Shown piece by piece: positions 1 through 5,049 of a stretch of 5,049 nucleotides of DNA (positions are counted from its first letter, which is position 1; every line of letters starts with the position of its first letter). The notes beneath the pieces were generated by a model. It ran no database searches. It was not told the origin of the DNA and saw only the letters and a program-made list of their open reading frames with translations. The DNA comes from a bacterium (GTDB lineage Bacteria > JAUVQV01 > DATDCY01), in contig DATDCY010000312.1 in NCBI GenBank assembly GCA_036524115.1, positions 1 to 5,049 of the forward strand, read 5' to 3'. Both the position numbers and the translations under genes were made by a program.

Positions 1-192
1 CCCGGTCGGGAAGCCGGCGCCGCCGCGGCCGCGCAGCGTGCTCGCGGTGACGAGCGCCTCGACGCGCTCCGGCGACAGCTCGCGCAGGGCGGTGCGCGCC
101 GCCGCGTAGCCCCCGCCGGCTTCGTAGGCGTCCAGGTCCCACGGCGCGGCGCCGGCGGGCATCGCGCCGGTGAGCGGCAGCGGCGCGCTCAT
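1..192 (-). CDS. nuoF: NADH-quinone oxidoreductase subunit F (NuoF), N-terminal 64 codons only
   Basis: NuoF is the 51-kDa-type subunit at the tip of complex I. It binds NADH and FMN and carries cluster N3, passing electrons from NADH into the iron-sulfur chain on the cytoplasmic side. Only the first 64 residues are in the window; the gene runs off the left edge. The visible part begins MSAPLPLTGAM, has a helix-like stretch around residues 30-50, and ends in the glycine-rich RGRGGAGFPTG motif (residues 54-64) that begins the FMN/NADH-binding region of this family. The ATG at 192 is chosen because it overlaps the nuoE TGA in an ATGA junction and is preceded by GAGG (minus strand, 204-201) at 8-base spacing. 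The FMN-binding remainder and the C-terminal N3 cysteines cannot be checked. The motif and its place directly after nuoE make the identification firm. Confidence 0.95.
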   Translation of the reverse strand, partial: MSAPLPLTGAMPAGAAPWDLDAYEAGGGYAAARTALRELSPERVEALVTASTLRGRGGAGFPTG

Positions 193-653
193 GCGCGGTA
201 CCTCGCGAGGATCGCGTCGATCCGCTCGGGGGTCAGCTCGCCGTGGAGCTCGGCGTCGACGAGCATCGCGGGCGCCCGGTCGCAGGCGCCGAGGCACGCC
301 GCCGGCAGCAGGGTGAACTCGCCGTCCGCCGTCGTCTCGCCGAGGCCGGCGCCGAGGCGTCGCACCAGGTGCTCGAGGACCGTTTCGTGTCCCAGGATCC
401 AGCACGCGACGCAGTCGCAGATCTGGATGACGTGCCGCCCGACCGGCCGGCGGAAGACCAGGCTGTAGGCGGTGGCCACCGCGTCGAGCTCGTCGACGGC
501 CATGCCCAGCAGCGTCGCGATCTCCGCGATCTCGTCGGCGACCCAGCCGCGGCCGCGCTGCACGATCGCGAGGGCTTCGACGCAGGCCCCGCGCGCCTCG
601 GGCAGCCCCCGGGCCGCCTCCACGATCACGCGCCGCTCCTCGTCGCTGAGCAC
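189..653 (-). CDS. nuoE: NADH-quinone oxidoreductase subunit E (NuoE), 2Fe-2S thioredoxin-like subunit
   Basis: NuoE is the 24-kDa-type subunit of complex I. It carries the off-path 2Fe-2S cluster N1a and forms the NADH-dehydrogenase module with NuoF and NuoG. The 154-residue product is close to the usual length. A helical N-terminal half (about residues 1-70) precedes the thioredoxin-like domain, which holds the cluster ligands C79, C84, C120 and C124 in the family spacing Cx4C-x35-Cx3C. The block FTLLPAACLGACD and the ending LTPERIDAILARYR resemble the E. coli protein closely. An additional Cys81 sits between the first ligand pair. I chose the GTG at 653 because it follows the nuoCD stop by 11 bases and has AGAGG at 8-base spacing; the same open frame upstream is only the shifted reading of nuoCD. 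The gene overlaps nuoF by 4 bases. Identification is secure; the start is likely but not proven. Confidence 0.97.
   Translation of the reverse strand: MLSDEERRVIVEAARGLPEARGACVEALAIVQRGRGWVADEIAEIATLLGMAVDELDAVATAYSLVFRRPVGRHVIQICDCVACWILGHETVLEHLVRRLGAGLGETTADGEFTLLPAACLGACDRAPAMLVDAELHGELTPERIDAILARYRA
201..204 (-). promoter_or_regulatory. Shine-Dalgarno site of nuoF, inside the nuoE coding end
   Basis: GAGG lies 8 bases upstream of the nuoF ATG, within the last codons of nuoE. It supports this start over the in-frame Met at residue 11. With the 4-base ATGA overlap it suggests that nuoF translation is coupled to nuoE. Confidence 0.6.
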
Positions 654-661
654 CGCGGGCG

Positions 662-666
662 CCTCT
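662..666 (-). promoter_or_regulatory. Shine-Dalgarno site of nuoE overlapping the nuoCD stop codon
   Basis: AGAGG begins within the TAG stop of nuoCD (667-665) and ends 8 bases before the nuoE GTG. A ribosome ending nuoCD would sit on the nuoE initiation site, so coupling is likely. This site decides the GTG start at 653. Confidence 0.6.
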
Positions 667-2428
667 AGCGGTCCACGTCCGCGAGGACGTAGTCGATGGA
701 GCCGAGGACCGCCATCAGATCGGGGAGGGTCAGCCCCCGGCAGATGAGCGGCAGCATCTGCAGGTGCGGGAACGAGGGCGTGCGGATCCGCACGCGGTAG
801 GGCATCGTCGAGCCGTCGCTGACGAGGTGGTACCCGTTGCTCCCCTTGGCCGCCTCGACGGCGGCGAAGGCCTCCCCGGGCGGGATCACCGGTCCCCAGC
901 TGGCGCCGAGGAAGTGCTGGATGAGCGTCTCGATGTCGTGCAGCATGCGCTCGCGCGGCGGCGGCACCGCCAGGGGGTGGTCGGCGCGCACGGGCCCGGC
1001 GGGCATGAGGCGCCGGCACTGCGCGACGATCCGCAGGCTCTGGCGCATCTCGCCCACCCGCACGAGGCTGCGCGCCCAGCAGTCGCCGCCCTCCGCGCTC
1101 ACCGCGTCGAACTCCAGCGCGTCGTAGCCGGAGTAGGGGCGGCGCTTGCGCAGGTCCCAGTCGGTGCCGCAGGCGCGCAGGCCGGGACCGGTCACGCCCC
1201 AGGCGAGGGCCTCGTCGCGCGTGTAGGCGCCGATGCCCCTGGTGCGCGCCCGGAAGATCGCATTGCCCATGATCAGCCGGTCGTACTCGTCGAGCCGCCG
1301 CGGCAGGTCGGCGAGCAGGACGTCCAGCGGCCCCTCCCACCCCTCGGGCAGGTCGTTCGCCACGCCGCCGATGCGGAACCAGCCGGGGTGCATGCGGCCG
1401 CCGGTGATCGCCGCCACCACGTCGAGGACGCGCTCGCGGTCGCTGAAGGTGTAGAACACCGGCGAGAGCGCCCCGAGGTCCTGCGCGAACGTGCCGTACC
1501 AGACCAGGTGGGAGGCGATGCGGAAGAGCTCGGCGAGCATGACGCGGATCATCTGCGCCTTCGGCGGGACCTCGATGCCGGCGAGCCGCTCGAGCGCGAG
1601 CAGGTAGGGGAAGTTGTTGAGGACGCCACCGAGGTAGTCGATGCGGTCCGTGTAGGGGATGAAGGTGTGCCAGCTCTGTCGCTCGCCCATCTTCTCGGCG
1701 CCGCGGTGGTGGTAGCCGATGTCGAGGACGGCATCCACGATCTCCTCGCCGTCGAGCTCGAGCACGACGCGCAGCAGCCCGTGCGTGCCCGGGTGCTGCG
1801 GGCCGAGGTTCAGGAACAGCAGCTCGGTGTCCGCGCTCCTGCGCCGCAGCCCCCACTCCTCCGGCCGGAACTGCAGCGCCTGCTCGGCCCGCTCCTCGCG
1901 GTCCCCCGTGAGGCGCAGCGGTTCCATCTCGGTCGCGCGTGCCGGGTGCTCCTTGCGCAGCGGGTGTCCCTGCCAGTGCGGCGGCGAGAGCAGGCGCCGC
2001 AGGTTCGGGTGGCCGCCGAAACGGATCCCGAACATGTCCCAGGCCTCGCGCTCGTACCAGTCGGCGGCGGGCCAGACCCCGGTGGCCGTCGGCAGCTCGG
2101 GGTGCTCCCCGGAGAGGGCGACCTTCAGCCGGAGGTCCTCATCGAGGTCCGGCGAGAAGAGGTGGTAGCAGACCGTGAAGTCGGCCGGCGGCTCGCCCGC
2201 GCGGTGCCCCCGCAGGCGCTCATCGATGGCGAACAGGTCGTAGAGCATCGGATAGCGCGGCGCGGCGCCGCCTGCGAGGTGGGCGAGGATCGGGACGGCC
2301 GCGGCCGGCGGGACCCAGAACGTGGGCACGCCGTCGCGCGTCGCTCCGGGGAGCAGCGCCGCCTCGCCGAAACGCGCGCGCAGCTCCTCGGGGACCGCGC
2401 CCCCAGCGCTCCCGCCGCTCTCTGTCAC
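665..2428 (-). CDS. nuoCD: NADH-quinone oxidoreductase fused subunit C/D (NuoCD)
   Basis: This is a single 587-residue protein joining the 30-kDa (NuoC) and 49-kDa (NuoD) subunits, close to the size of the fused E. coli protein. It forms much of the quinone-binding module of complex I, with NuoD contacting NuoB at the quinone cavity. The NuoC part covers about residues 1-165 and has the family signature [18 protein letters not shown] at 124-141 followed by NLRRLL. A charged linker (about 165-200) leads to NuoD, which starts with [15 protein letters not shown] at 207-220 and ends [11 protein letters not shown]. By alignment from memory to the mammalian 49-kDa subunit (His59 and Tyr108), His216 and Tyr265 are the expected quinone-headgroup residues; their 49-residue spacing matches. 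The GTG at 2428 follows the nuoB stop by 11 bases and has AGGAG at 8-base spacing. I see no frameshift or missing motif. The fusion is typical of the E. coli-type clade. Confidence 0.97.
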   Translation of the reverse strand: MTESGGSAGGAVPEELRARFGEAALLPGATRDGVPTFWVPPAAAVPILAHLAGGAAPRYPMLYDLFAIDERLRGHRAGEPPADFTVCYHLFSPDLDEDLRLKVALSGEHPELPTATGVWPAADWYEREAWDMFGIRFGGHPNLRRLLSPPHWQGHPLRKEHPARATEMEPLRLTGDREERAEQALQFRPEEWGLRRRSADTELLFLNLGPQHPGTHGLLRVVLELDGEEIVDAVLDIGYHHRGAEKMGERQSWHTFIPYTDRIDYLGGVLNNFPYLLALERLAGIEVPPKAQMIRVMLAELFRIASHLVWYGTFAQDLGALSPVFYTFSDRERVLDVVAAITGGRMHPGWFRIGGVANDLPEGWEGPLDVLLADLPRRLDEYDRLIMGNAIFRARTRGIGAYTRDEALAWGVTGPGLRACGTDWDLRKRRPYSGYDALEFDAVSAEGGDCWARSLVRVGEMRQSLRIVAQCRRLMPAGPVRADHPLAVPPPRERMLHDIETLIQHFLGASWGPVIPPGEAFAAVEAAKGSNGYHLVSDGSTMPYRVRIRTPSFPHLQMLPLICRGLTLPDLMAVLGSIDYVLADVDR

Positions 2429-2436
2429 GCGCTGAG

Positions 2437-2441
2437 CTCCT
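2437..2441 (-). promoter_or_regulatory. Shine-Dalgarno site of nuoCD overlapping the nuoB stop codon
   Basis: The minus strand reads TAGGAGCTCAGCGCGTG here. AGGAG uses the last two bases of the nuoB TAG stop and lies 8 bases before the nuoCD GTG. It is a strong site, fixes the nuoCD start, and suggests termination-reinitiation coupling. Confidence 0.75.
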
Positions 2442-3030
2442 ACAGGCGGTCCGGCGCGCGCAGGGCGACGGCGCGGGCGCGCTCCGCCCGCTTCGCCTCC
2501 CGCTGCGAGGGCATCGCCGGCCGCTCGAACCCCTGCGGACCGGCGACCCAGCTCAGGGGGCGTCGCTCGCGGCCGACCTTCTCCTGCAGGAGCAGCAGCG
2601 CCTCCATGAACGCCTCCGGCCGCGGCGGACAGCCCGGTATGTAGACGTCGACCGGCAGGATCGTGTCCACCCCCTGGACGACGCTGTAGATGTCGTACAT
2701 CCCGCCGGAGTTGGCGCACGCGCCCATCGAGATCACCCAGCGCGGCTCCATCATCTGCTCGTAGAGCCAGCGCACGACCGGCGCCATCTTCACGAAGACC
2801 GTGCCGGCGACGACCATCAGGTCGGCCTCGCGCGGCGTGGCCCGCAGGACCTCGGCGCCGAAGCGCGCGATGTCGTAGCGGCTCGTGACGCTCGTGGCCA
2901 TCTCGACGAAGCAGCAGGAGAGGCCGAAGTTGAAGGGCCAGATGGAGTTCTTGCGGCTCCAGGCGGCGAGGTCCTGCAGGCGGGCGTACAGGACGCTGCC
3001 GCGCAGGGCGTCCTCCAGCGGCGGGGTCAC
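2440..3030 (-). CDS. nuoB: NADH-quinone oxidoreductase subunit B (NuoB), cluster N2 subunit
   Basis: NuoB is the PSST-type subunit of complex I. It carries 4Fe-4S cluster N2, which hands electrons to quinone at the interface with NuoD. The 196-residue product has all four N2 ligands: the tandem C39-C40 in [11 protein letters not shown]105 in [10 protein letters not shown], and C134 in [10 protein letters not shown]. The segment [20 protein letters not shown] and the C-terminal block RERRPLSW (from about residue 154), with a basic tail rich in Arg, Glu and Ala, follow the E. coli-type protein. I chose the GTG at 3030: it overlaps the nuoA TGA in a GTGA junction and has GGAGG at 7-base spacing. 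The in-frame extension upstream is the shifted reading of nuoA. Identity is unambiguous. Confidence 0.98.
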   Translation of the reverse strand: MTPPLEDALRGSVLYARLQDLAAWSRKNSIWPFNFGLSCCFVEMATSVTSRYDIARFGAEVLRATPREADLMVVAGTVFVKMAPVVRWLYEQMMEPRWVISMGACANSGGMYDIYSVVQGVDTILPVDVYIPGCPPRPEAFMEALLLLQEKVGRERRPLSWVAGPQGFERPAMPSQREAKRAERARAVALRAPDRL

Positions 3031-3443
3031 CGACGGTCCTCCGCGGGCCGGCGCGCCGGCGGCCGGGGGTACCGTCCGGGGACGCGGTCGGACCAGGCGA
3101 AGGCCCCGCTGCGCCAGAGGTAGGCGAGCATGGCGAGGAGCACGAGGTTGAACCAGGCGATCGCGGCGAAGCCCGGCCACCCGGCCTCGCGCAGCGCCAC
3201 GGCCCACGCGAAGATGAAGACCGACTCGACATCGAAGATCAGGAAGAGCATCGCGACCAGGTAGTACCTGACGTTGAATCCCGACTCGGACCGTCTGGCC
3301 GACACGATGCCGGATTCGTACGGAGTCCCGGTTCCCCGTTCCATGTGACGCTGCCCGAGCAGCGCCGAGACCCCGAGCATCCCGGCGGCGACGAGCACGG
3401 CCAAGGCGGCATAGAGGGCCAGGGGCCAGAGGGCGGGGTTCAT
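3027..3443 (-). CDS. nuoA: NADH-quinone oxidoreductase subunit A (NuoA), membrane subunit
   Basis: NuoA is a small inner-membrane subunit of complex I at the junction of the peripheral and membrane arms, next to NuoH and the quinone entry region. The 138-residue product has three predicted membrane segments: about 7-29, 60-82 and 91-110. The loop after the first carries PYESG (41-45), with Ser where many bacterial and mitochondrial homologues have Cys; E. coli also has Ser there. The second has the conserved acidic FDVES motif, with Asp71 and Glu73. A basic, proline-rich tail ends the protein. The ATG at 3443 is preferred because the first membrane helix follows it at once. An in-frame GTG at 3479 would add 12 polar residues (150 aa) but has no clear ribosome site. 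The ATG has only a weak AGG upstream, so the start is uncertain although the gene is not. It is the first gene of the operon. Confidence 0.95.
   Translation of the reverse strand: MNPALWPLALYAALAVLVAAGMLGVSALLGQRHMERGTGTPYESGIVSARRSESGFNVRYYLVAMLFLIFDVESVFIFAWAVALREAGWPGFAAIAWFNLVLLAMLAYLWRSGAFAWSDRVPGRYPRPPARRPAEDRR
3038..3042 (-). promoter_or_regulatory. Shine-Dalgarno site of nuoB, inside nuoA
   Basis: GGAGG lies 7 bases upstream of the nuoB GTG, within the last codons of nuoA. It supports the GTG at 3030, and with the 4-base GTGA overlap it implies coupled translation of nuoA and nuoB. Confidence 0.7.
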
Positions 3444-3479
3444 GCGGGCGGGCCTGATCGCGTCATGGGGTCCCCTCAC

Positions 3480-3497
3480 ACGCTCGCGCGGGAGCGT
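3480..3497. other. Short GC-rich inverted repeat in the nuoA leader
   Basis: ACGCTC and GAGCGT form a 6-bp stem around a 6-base loop just upstream of the alternative nuoA GTG. In a nuoA leader transcript it could fold near the translation start. Such short stems are common by chance in GC-rich DNA, so any function is speculative. Confidence 0.25.
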
Positions 3498-3587
3498 CCG
3501 CGTCCAGCCGCCGCGATCAGTCCATCGCCAAGAAGGGGCGATCGGCGCGGCTGAAAAAAGAATAGATGGACCGAAGGAGACCGCCTA

Positions 3588-3603
3588 TGGGGTGTTCGCC
3601 CCA
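3588..3603. other. Small hairpin TGGGG/CCCCA
   Basis: A 5-bp stem TGGGG/CCCCA with a 6-base loop lies directly beside the periodic repeats on the nuoA side. No T-run follows it on the minus strand, so it is not an intrinsic terminator for that direction. Its role, if any, is unknown. Confidence 0.25.
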
Positions 3604-3604
3604 G

Positions 3605-3632
3605 TTCAATTGAAAATCAATATGATTTCAAT
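3605..3632. promoter_or_regulatory. Putative regulator-binding site: three TCAAT direct repeats at 11-bp period
   Basis: TTCAAT (3605-3610), ATCAAT (3616-3621) and TTCAAT (3627-3632) recur at exactly 11 bp, one helical turn. They are interleaved with inverted repeats: TTCAATTGAA (3605-3614), ATTGA-AAA-TCAAT (3609-3621), and ATTGAAAATCA/TGATTTCAAT around ATA (3609-3632). Direct repeats at 11 bp are the known layout of OmpR/PhoB-family response-regulator sites, whereas the dyads would suit a dimeric repressor. It lies about 160-190 bases upstream of nuoA and would most plausibly control nuo. The regulator is not identified; AT-rich sequence raises the chance of coincidence. Confidence 0.45.
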
Positions 3633-3676
3633 GGATAAGAAACACATCCTTGAGAAATCGTTCTATGTCTCGCGGG

Positions 3677-3719
3677 ATAACAAAAGAAAGGGGGAGCGGG
3701 AATCGTTTCCCGCTCCCCC
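3677..3719 (-). terminator. Rho-independent terminator of the repeat-protein gene
   Basis: The arms 3690-3702 and 3707-3719 form a perfect 13-bp, GC-rich stem with a 4-base loop. On the minus strand it is followed by TTTCTTTTGTTAT (3689-3677), the expected T-rich tail. It begins 16 bases after the TAG stop of the gene ending at 3736. On the plus strand the stem is followed by GC-rich coding sequence with no T-run, so it works for the minus direction. It should isolate the nuo operon from upstream transcription. Confidence 0.92.
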
Positions 3720-3735
3720 GACTGCGATGGAACGT

Positions 3736-5049
3736 CTACTGCGTCAGGACGCTCGGGTCCTCGACCTTGAAGTTGTCGAAGGCCGCCTTGAGGCGCGCCC
3801 GCGTCGCGATCAGGCCGACACGCCCGTTGCCGACCGAGGTGAAGGTCTGCTGGACGGCGGGCGTGGCGTTGCCGTCGAGGAAGACCTTGACCGTGCCGGC
3901 GTTCGGGTCGACATCGACGCGCAGGGTATGCCAGAGCCTGCTGTCGCGCAGGGTGACCCTCCTCGTCTTCATCATCGTCGGCCCGGAGTCGTCGTCGTGC
4001 GAGGCGCCCACTTCACCGATGCTGACGGTCTGGCGCTCGCGGCTGTAGACCACGAAGCGGTAGTGCTCGGCATCCTGGTAGTCGAAGACGATGCCGGCCG
4101 TCGGGTTGCCCTCGTCAACGTCCAAGAGCTGGACCCCGGTCTGGATGCGGCCGCCGAGGAAGGGATCGAGGGCGACCACGTCGTGGACCAGCGCGATGTT
4201 GGTGTAGCGGCCAGTGGCGGCAAGGGTGCCGTTGCGGCCGGCAAACCGCCCGGCCACCGTGTCCCAGTTGGGGTCACCGGTATCAGTGGCGTCGGAGAAG
4301 TCGTCGGAGAACAGCATCGTGCCGGTGGGGGGAGGAGGCGGCGGAGGGGGCGGCTGGGTGATCGTGATGGTCACCGAGGCGCTCGCGCCGTTGGAGACGT
4401 TGCCCGCGGCGTCCTTGGCGTAGGCGTAGAGGGTGTGGGCGCCTTCGGTGGCAAAGGTGTAGCTGGCCGGCGCGGTCGCCGTCCAGCCCGCGGCGGTCGC
4501 CGAGGGCTTCATCATGCTCTCGTTGACCAGGAAGCCGGTCACACCGACGTTGTCGGTCGCCGCCAGGCCCGTGATCGGCACGGTCAGCGAGGTCGATGTG
4601 GCCGGGATGGTGAAGGAGGTCACCGTCGGGGCCGTGGTGTCGGCCGGCGGCGGCAGGGTGATGGTCACCGAGGCGCTGGCGCCGTTGGAGACGTTGCCCG
4701 CGGCGTCCTTGGCGTAGGCGTAGAGGGTGTGGGCGCCCGCGGTGGTGAAGGTGTAGCTGGCCGGTGCGGTCGCCGCCCAGCCCGCGGCCGTGGCGGCAGG
4801 CTTGGTGGCGCTCTCGTTGACCAGGAAGCCGGTCACGCCGACGTTGTCGCTGGCGGTGAGCGTGGTGATGGACACCGTCAGGCTCGTCGAGGTGGCGGGA
4901 ATCGTGAAGGACGTGACCGTCGGGGCCGTGGTATCGGGCAGGGTGATGGTCACGCTGGCGCTGGCGCCGTTGGAGACGTTGCCCGCCGCGTCCTTGGCGT
5001 AGGCGTAGAGGGTGTGGGCGCCCGCGGTGGTGAAGGTGTAGCTGGCCGG
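3736..5049 (-). CDS. Repetitive Ig-like protein with C-terminal LamG/ConA-like domain, probably secreted; 5' end missing
   Basis: The reading frame is open to the right edge, so the start and any signal peptide lie outside; 437 residues are visible. In order they hold the end of one Ig-like repeat (1-38), two complete repeats (39-136 and 137-232), nine prolines (233-241) and a 196-residue C-terminal domain (242-437). Each complete repeat starts DTTAPTVTSFTIPATSTSLT and contains TDNVGVTGFLVNES-like and YAYAKDAAGNVSNGASASV-like stretches, typical of bacterial Ig-like modules in surface and secreted proteins. The C-terminal domain opens LFSDDFSD, has FDYQDAEHYRFVVYS and ends near AAFDNFKVED, a pattern of LamG or concanavalin-A-like jelly-roll domains that often bind sugars. 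I see no ExDxxE-type glycosidase motif, so binding or a structural role is more likely than hydrolysis. The substrate is unknown. No Cys occurs in the visible part, which suits an extracellular protein. The gene ends in TAG followed by a strong terminator and is not part of the nuo operon. Confidence 0.9.
   Translation of the reverse strand, partial: PASYTFTTAGAHTLYAYAKDAAGNVSNGASASVTITLPDTTAPTVTSFTIPATSTSLTVSITTLTASDNVGVTGFLVNESATKPAATAAGWAATAPASYTFTTAGAHTLYAYAKDAAGNVSNGASASVTITLPPPADTTAPTVTSFTIPATSTSLTVPITGLAATDNVGVTGFLVNESMMKPSATAAGWTATAPASYTFATEGAHTLYAYAKDAAGNVSNGASASVTITITQPPPPPPPPPTGTMLFSDDFSDATDTGDPNWDTVAGRFAGRNGTLAATGRYTNIALVHDVVALDPFLGGRIQTGVQLLDVDEGNPTAGIVFDYQDAEHYRFVVYSRERQTVSIGEVGASHDDDSGPTMMKTRRVTLRDSRLWHTLRVDVDPNAGTVKVFLDGNATPAVQQTFTSVGNGRVGLIATRARLKAAFDNFKVEDPSVLTQ
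4327..4353 (-). repeat. Nine-proline linker
   Basis: Nine consecutive proline codons of mixed CCG, CCC and CCT use join the last Ig-like unit to the C-terminal domain. A polyproline segment would act as a stiff spacer between modules. The varied codons argue against simple recent triplet slippage. Translation of such a run usually depends on elongation factor P. Confidence 0.85.
4354..4641 (-). repeat. Ig-like repeat unit 2 (96 residues)
   Basis: This is a complete 288-base unit from DTTAPTV to TITITQ, the last before the proline linker. It carries MM in place of AT in the NES-x-x-KP stretch and ATEG in place of TTAG after YTF. The final residues ITQ replace the LPPPA linker of unit 1. Confidence 0.9.
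4642..4935 (-). repeat. Ig-like repeat unit 1 (98 residues)
   Basis: This is a complete 294-base unit from DTTAPTV to TITLPPPA. Over the first 93 residues it differs from unit 2 at 10 positions by my count, clustered at residues 22-29, 43-47, 54 and 64-66, while both ends are unchanged. This points to tandem duplication with later drift or homogenisation. Confidence 0.9.
4936..5049 (-). repeat. Ig-like repeat unit 0, C-terminal part
   Basis: The last 38 residues of a repeat are visible at the edge. They are identical in protein to the matching part of the next unit. The 114 bases differ at five positions by my count, all synonymous, including one AGC/TCG serine codon. Unit 0 ends in VTITLP and lacks the extra PPA seen before unit 2, so the period here is 285 rather than 294 bases. 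Confidence 0.9.

Larger units (their letters stand above)
3444..3676. promoter_or_regulatory. Intergenic region with AT-rich island, probable nuo promoter region
   Basis: About 230 bases separate the nuoA start from the terminator of the upstream gene. The part next to nuoA (3444-3550) is GC-rich like the genes, but about 3550-3676 is markedly AT-rich and stands out in this window. As nuoA is the first gene of a tight operon and the preceding gene ends in a terminator, the nuo promoter should lie here and be read on the minus strand. I looked for sigma70 hexamers: TTGAAA (3631-3626) and TTGATT (3620-3615) resemble -35 boxes, but neither has a good -10 box at 16-18 bases. I also saw no sigma54 -24/-12 pair. 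The core promoter is therefore not assigned. The region contains the periodic repeats described separately and no gene I can support. Confidence 0.55.

Noticed and set aside
654-1856. Upstream extension of the nuoE frame into nuoCD
   Set aside because: The extension is the shifted reading of nuoCD and is Arg/Ala/Pro-rich. Family homology begins at the GTG at 653, which has its own ribosome site.
764-2644. 626-residue plus-strand open frame opposite nuoCD and nuoB
   Set aside because: It is antisense to genes of certain identity, has low-complexity Arg/Ala/Gly-rich composition, and resembles no protein family. It is a GC-rich shadow.
2429-3232. Upstream extension of the nuoCD frame into nuoB and nuoA
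   Set aside because: It is a shifted reading of nuoB and nuoA. NuoC homology begins just after the GTG at 2428, which has AGGAG at good spacing.
3605-3632. Classical Fur box or FNR box
   Set aside because: The inner half-sites read ATCA...TGAT, the reverse of the Fur TGAT...ATCA core, and no TTGAT-N4-ATCAA FNR match is present. The 11-bp direct repeat describes it better.
3650-4048. 132-residue plus-strand frame starting at TTG 3650
   Set aside because: It is antisense to the terminator and the C-terminal domain, with no ribosome site or recognisable motif.
4951-4953. GTG as a start for the repeat protein at 4953
   Set aside because: It falls in the middle of the VTITLP stretch, and the frame continues upstream with repeat sequence to the edge, so the gene is truncated by the window and does not start there.
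3622-5049. Plus-strand frame from an ATG at 3622 open to the right edge (about 476 codons)
   Set aside because: It is the exact in-register antisense of the repeat-protein gene and is open because that gene uses no TTA, CTA or TCA codons in this stretch. It runs straight through the terminator, has no ribosome site, and its translation has no recognisable domain.

Overview
The window is a GC-rich bacterial chromosome segment. Every gene I can support lies on the minus strand, so transcription runs from high to low coordinates. Two blocks are present. The right part (3736 to the right edge) is the C-terminal part of a repetitive, probably secreted protein. The left part (3443 down to the left edge) is the start of a respiratory complex I (NADH:quinone oxidoreductase) operon in the order nuoA-nuoB-nuoCD-nuoE-nuoF, with nuoF cut by the edge.

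The complex I genes are of the Escherichia coli type. NuoC and NuoD are fused into one 587-residue protein, NuoA has PYESG rather than the PYECG loop, and NuoB carries the long C-terminal tail with an RERRPLSW block. NuoA, B, C, D and E all keep their signature motifs and cluster ligands, so the enzyme looks functional. The genes overlap by 4 bases or are 11 bases apart. In two junctions the stop codon of one gene forms part of the next gene's Shine-Dalgarno sequence. Three of the five starts are GTG. The peripheral arm is built from these products: NuoF and NuoE handle NADH input, NuoCD and NuoB form the quinone-reducing end, and NuoA is a membrane subunit at the junction of the arms.

The downstream-facing end of the repetitive gene is closed by a strong intrinsic terminator (13-bp perfect stem, 4-base loop, T-rich tail) at 3677-3719. 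Between it and nuoA is an AT-rich island in an otherwise GC-rich region. It should hold the nuo promoter, and it contains three TCAAT direct repeats at exactly 11-bp spacing, interleaved with inverted repeats. This looks like a transcription-factor site and is the most interesting unexplained signal here.

The repetitive protein shows two complete bacterial Ig-like units of about 96-98 residues and the end of a third, then a nine-proline linker and a C-terminal domain resembling a LamG/concanavalin-A-like jelly roll. Such repeat proteins and E. coli-type complex I occur together in, for example, Geobacter-like Desulfuromonadia and other GC-rich environmental phyla. I suggest such a lineage only as an inference; the window does not fix the taxonomy. 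I see no mobile element, CRISPR array, tRNA or rRNA, and no convincing new multi-gene system.
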